Positions 62,353-64,000 of a stretch of 64,000 nt of DNA are shown piece by piece. The translations under genes were made by a program, and so were the position numbers. The stretch is from positions 248,001 to 312,000 of the forward strand of contig NZ_BNJF01000002.1 in NCBI RefSeq assembly GCF_016587355.1. Reading direction: 5' to 3'. Each line of letters begins with the position of its first letter. The stretch's first letter is position 1. The notes below the pieces were generated by a model that was not told where the DNA came from, did not search any database, and saw only the letters and a list, made by a program, of their open reading frames with translations. Source of the stretch: Ktedonospora formicarum (GTDB taxonomy: Bacteria > Chloroflexota > Ktedonobacteria > Ktedonobacterales > Ktedonobacteraceae).

Positions 62353-62679
62353 ATGGCTCTTTATATGGTGCAGATGACGTATACCTCTGAAACCTGGACT
62401 ACACTTGTAAAGAACCCTCAAGACCGCACCATTCCTAGCAGAGATTTAGTACAGAAGTTAGGTGGAAAATTGCTTGGTTTGTACTATTCTCTGGGGAAGT
62501 ATGATGGTATGGTGCTTTTTGAAGTTCCCGATGACATTACTGCTTCTGCGGTGAGTCTGGCTGTCAAAGCTTCGGGGATTATGAAGGTAAATGAGATCAC
62601 CAGGCTGTTTACGATGGATGAAGCTCTAGAGGCCATGCGAAAAGCTGGAGGCGGTCAATTCTCAGTCCCAACCAGCTAA
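62353..62679 (+). CDS. GYD domain protein
   Basis: A 108-residue single-domain protein of the GYD family (ferredoxin-like fold): MALYMVQMTYTSETWTTLV at the start, LGGKLLGLYYSLGKYDGMVLFEVPD with the namesake G-x-Y-D segment, and a C-terminal helix MDEALEAMRKAG. Function of the family is not established. Good start signal: AAAGGAGGGAAA. A perfect 16-bp palindrome (62818-62851) follows at some distance. Confidence 0.85.
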   Translation: MALYMVQMTYTSETWTTLVKNPQDRTIPSRDLVQKLGGKLLGLYYSLGKYDGMVLFEVPDDITASAVSLAVKASGIMKVNEITRLFTMDEALEAMRKAGGGQFSVPTS

Positions 62680-62817
62680 GCTCACCAAGCGCCAGGCCTT
62701 GTTTCCATCAAATTGCTCATTGTCTGGCTAAACGCATTAGTGTCAACACCATCTCGAAAAGAAGTATTCAACTTCTTGGTTGTTATGGACGTAAAGTATA
62801 TAAGTCAACAAATCAAA

Positions 62818-62851
62818 TGACCGTTCATTCTTCAAGAAGAATGAACGGTCA
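62818..62851. repeat. Perfect palindrome, terminator or operator
   Basis: TGACCGTTCATTCTTC (62818-62833) and its exact complement (62836-62851) are separated by AA. There is no T run, and it lies 89 bases before the next gene, so an operator for that gene is as likely as a terminator of the GYD gene. Confidence 0.6.
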
Positions 62852-62939
62852 AGGAGGCAAATGCAATATCGATCATATAGAATATTACACTGTTAAGTCA
62901 CCTCTGATTTAGACTCTTCTCAGGAGGGCTGCAAAAAAT

Positions 62940-63257
62940 ATGGACCATATTCGGCGCTTACTTTGGAGGTATTTGGGCATCACGCTCGACCGAAAGACAA
63001 AACTTGTAGCCAGTATCGTCATACTTGGTATCGGAGGAGTGATTGGTTTTGGCATTGGATTTGCGGTTACGCATGCCTCCTTTTTCTTATTCATGACGCT
63101 TGTGTGCGGGTCTGTCGCTGGCTTATTTGGCATTGGAGGCAGCTATAATGCGATGGACTGGGGCCTGAGCAGCAAAGAGGAACGTCGACGGATTGAGGAA
63201 GAGATCGCGCTGAAACAGATGCGTAGAAGAGCTCGCGACAAGCATTTTGAGCCGTAA
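62940..63257 (+). CDS. Small membrane protein of unknown function
   Basis: 105 residues with two helices, LVASIVILGIGGVIGFGIGFAV and SFFLFMTLVCGSVAGLFGIGG, and a charged C-terminal helix (SSKEERRRIEEEIALKQMRRRARD). AGGAGGGC lies 12 bases before the ATG, a rather long spacing. No family recognised; it stands alone. Confidence 0.65.
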   Translation: MDHIRRLLWRYLGITLDRKTKLVASIVILGIGGVIGFGIGFAVTHASFFLFMTLVCGSVAGLFGIGGSYNAMDWGLSSKEERRRIEEEIALKQMRRRARDKHFEP

Positions 63258-63746
63258 AAGATTTTTCTATCAAGAAATACGCCCGTGGTCCCACATCTTG
63301 AAGAGCAAAGCCCCAAAGAGAGCAGAAGCAAGAGCAAAATATTCGTTTAATCGCGAAAGCTGCGGCTCTTAGTCACCTCATTGTCAAAAACCAAGAAATC
63401 CCCATTTGTGGTGTATAATAGATGCCTCGCCGCCCACATTCCCCAAAAAGATACATCTCACGCACACACTCAATGTAACATCATTGTGTGCTTCTTATCT
63501 ACTCAATAGATGCTCAAGAATAAATACCCAAAACAGGACAGAAAGAGTTGATACGCGCCCTTCTTTGTTCTGCCTTTCGGTGGAATCCTCGTGACGTCAC
63601 CCAGACCAGTTGGAGAACTTAATGCGATTATATGGACATGACCAGCATTTTATTACAGAGACCCATGAGCAAAGATAATAGACAATACCATCTTAAACAT
63701 CCTTATCAGGCCCAGCGTATCTTTCTGAGGAAAGGGGTTTTTATTT
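63258..63746. other. Intergenic
   Basis: 489 bases without a supportable gene. Short frames have no ribosome site or family resemblance. The upstream region of the WD40-type gene lies at its end, with GAGGAAAGGGG near 63726-63736. Confidence 0.5.
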
Positions 63747-64000
63747 TATGCGCATGCGTCTTTATGCAAAAGAGTTGAAAAAACTGTGTACTGTCTCATC
63801 TTATCTGGTATATGTTTAGTGGCTCTATTCAGCGGAGGTTCATTTAGGGGAATACCAAAAGCAAATGCCGGCGCAGATGTTCCTAACAGTATTGGACAAA
63901 CAAAATACACCTATTCGAATCAACCAAACGGTATCAACTGCGTTGCCTGATCACCCGATGGACGCCGTGTGCTTTCCGAGAGCTATGATGCACGTTCCTG
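63747..64000 (+). pseudogene. Start of a secreted WD40-repeat gene with an in-frame TGA
   Basis: From ATG 63747 the frame encodes a signal-peptide-like start (MRMRLYAKELKK, then VYCLILSGICLVALF, possible cleavage after ANA). It continues to INCVA, then TGA at 63948-63950, then SPDGRRVLSESYDARS. WD40 repeats read CVAWSPDGRRV at this point, so the TGA stands exactly where Trp (TGG) is expected. The gene runs off the window. It is a pseudogene by one substitution unless the TGA is read through. Confidence 0.6.

Noticed and set aside
1..64000. CRISPR arrays, tRNA and rRNA genes
   Set aside because: No regularly spaced identical repeats and no cloverleaf or rRNA core seen on either strand by reading; a dedicated scan with tRNA and rRNA models would settle this.

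Overview
The window looks like a chromosomal segment of a soil-type Chloroflexota bacterium, most likely of the Ktedonobacteria. This is inferred from gene content, not from an rRNA or marker gene: many multi-domain histidine kinases, tandem Usp proteins, zinc-ribbon and proline/glutamine-rich membrane proteins, TnpB- and ISKra4-type elements, and transport and sugar-degrading genes in short operons. No tRNA, rRNA or CRISPR array was seen.

Layout. 1-1461: a tnpB gene interrupted by an ORF-less group II intron whose removal restores the frame. 1984-12655: mostly stress and signalling genes (NAD(P)-binding protein, tandem Usp, FAD oxidoreductase, PAS kinase, DoxX protein, kinase/OmpR-type regulator pair, small monooxygenase-like protein). 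12949-17534: a DUF1330 / ECF-sigma-methyltransferase fusion / AlaX operon, a Leu/Glu-type amino-acid dehydrogenase and an EamA exporter. 17728-17900: a promoter followed by a stand-alone TnpB guide-RNA (omega RNA) scaffold without tnpB. 18169-22509: a spermidine/iron-type ABC importer. 23190-33940: a sugar locus with a TIM-barrel isomerase, a Dpp-type importer with fused ATPases, a GH35-type beta-galactosidase and a LacI regulator. 34101-35741: an ISKra4 element with a 9-bp target duplication. 36009-46346: cell-envelope genes, including a secreted amidase, an XRE-HTH/D,D-carboxypeptidase fusion converging on a class D beta-lactamase, a relic of a penicillin-binding protein, a kinase and an acyltransferase. 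46965-51226: alcohol dehydrogenase, flavin monooxygenase and an APH-type kinase. 51296-53022: a TnpB element with its omega RNA, sitting at the broken start of a membrane-protein gene.

53135-59366 is the most unusual part. Two paralogous six-cysteine peptides share a nearly identical leader. They lie with a MauE-like membrane protein, a TlpA-like thioredoxin, a signal peptidase I fused to a cysteine-less redoxin domain, and an ABC exporter without a peptidase domain. All are on the minus strand with short gaps. Together they suggest a system that makes, oxidises, cleaves and exports disulfide-rich peptides.

60021-64000 holds an aldo/keto reductase, a frameshifted glycosidase-like pseudogene, a GYD-domain protein, a small membrane protein and the start of a WD40 gene broken by a TGA codon. 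Long, nearly perfect hairpins close many transcription units.
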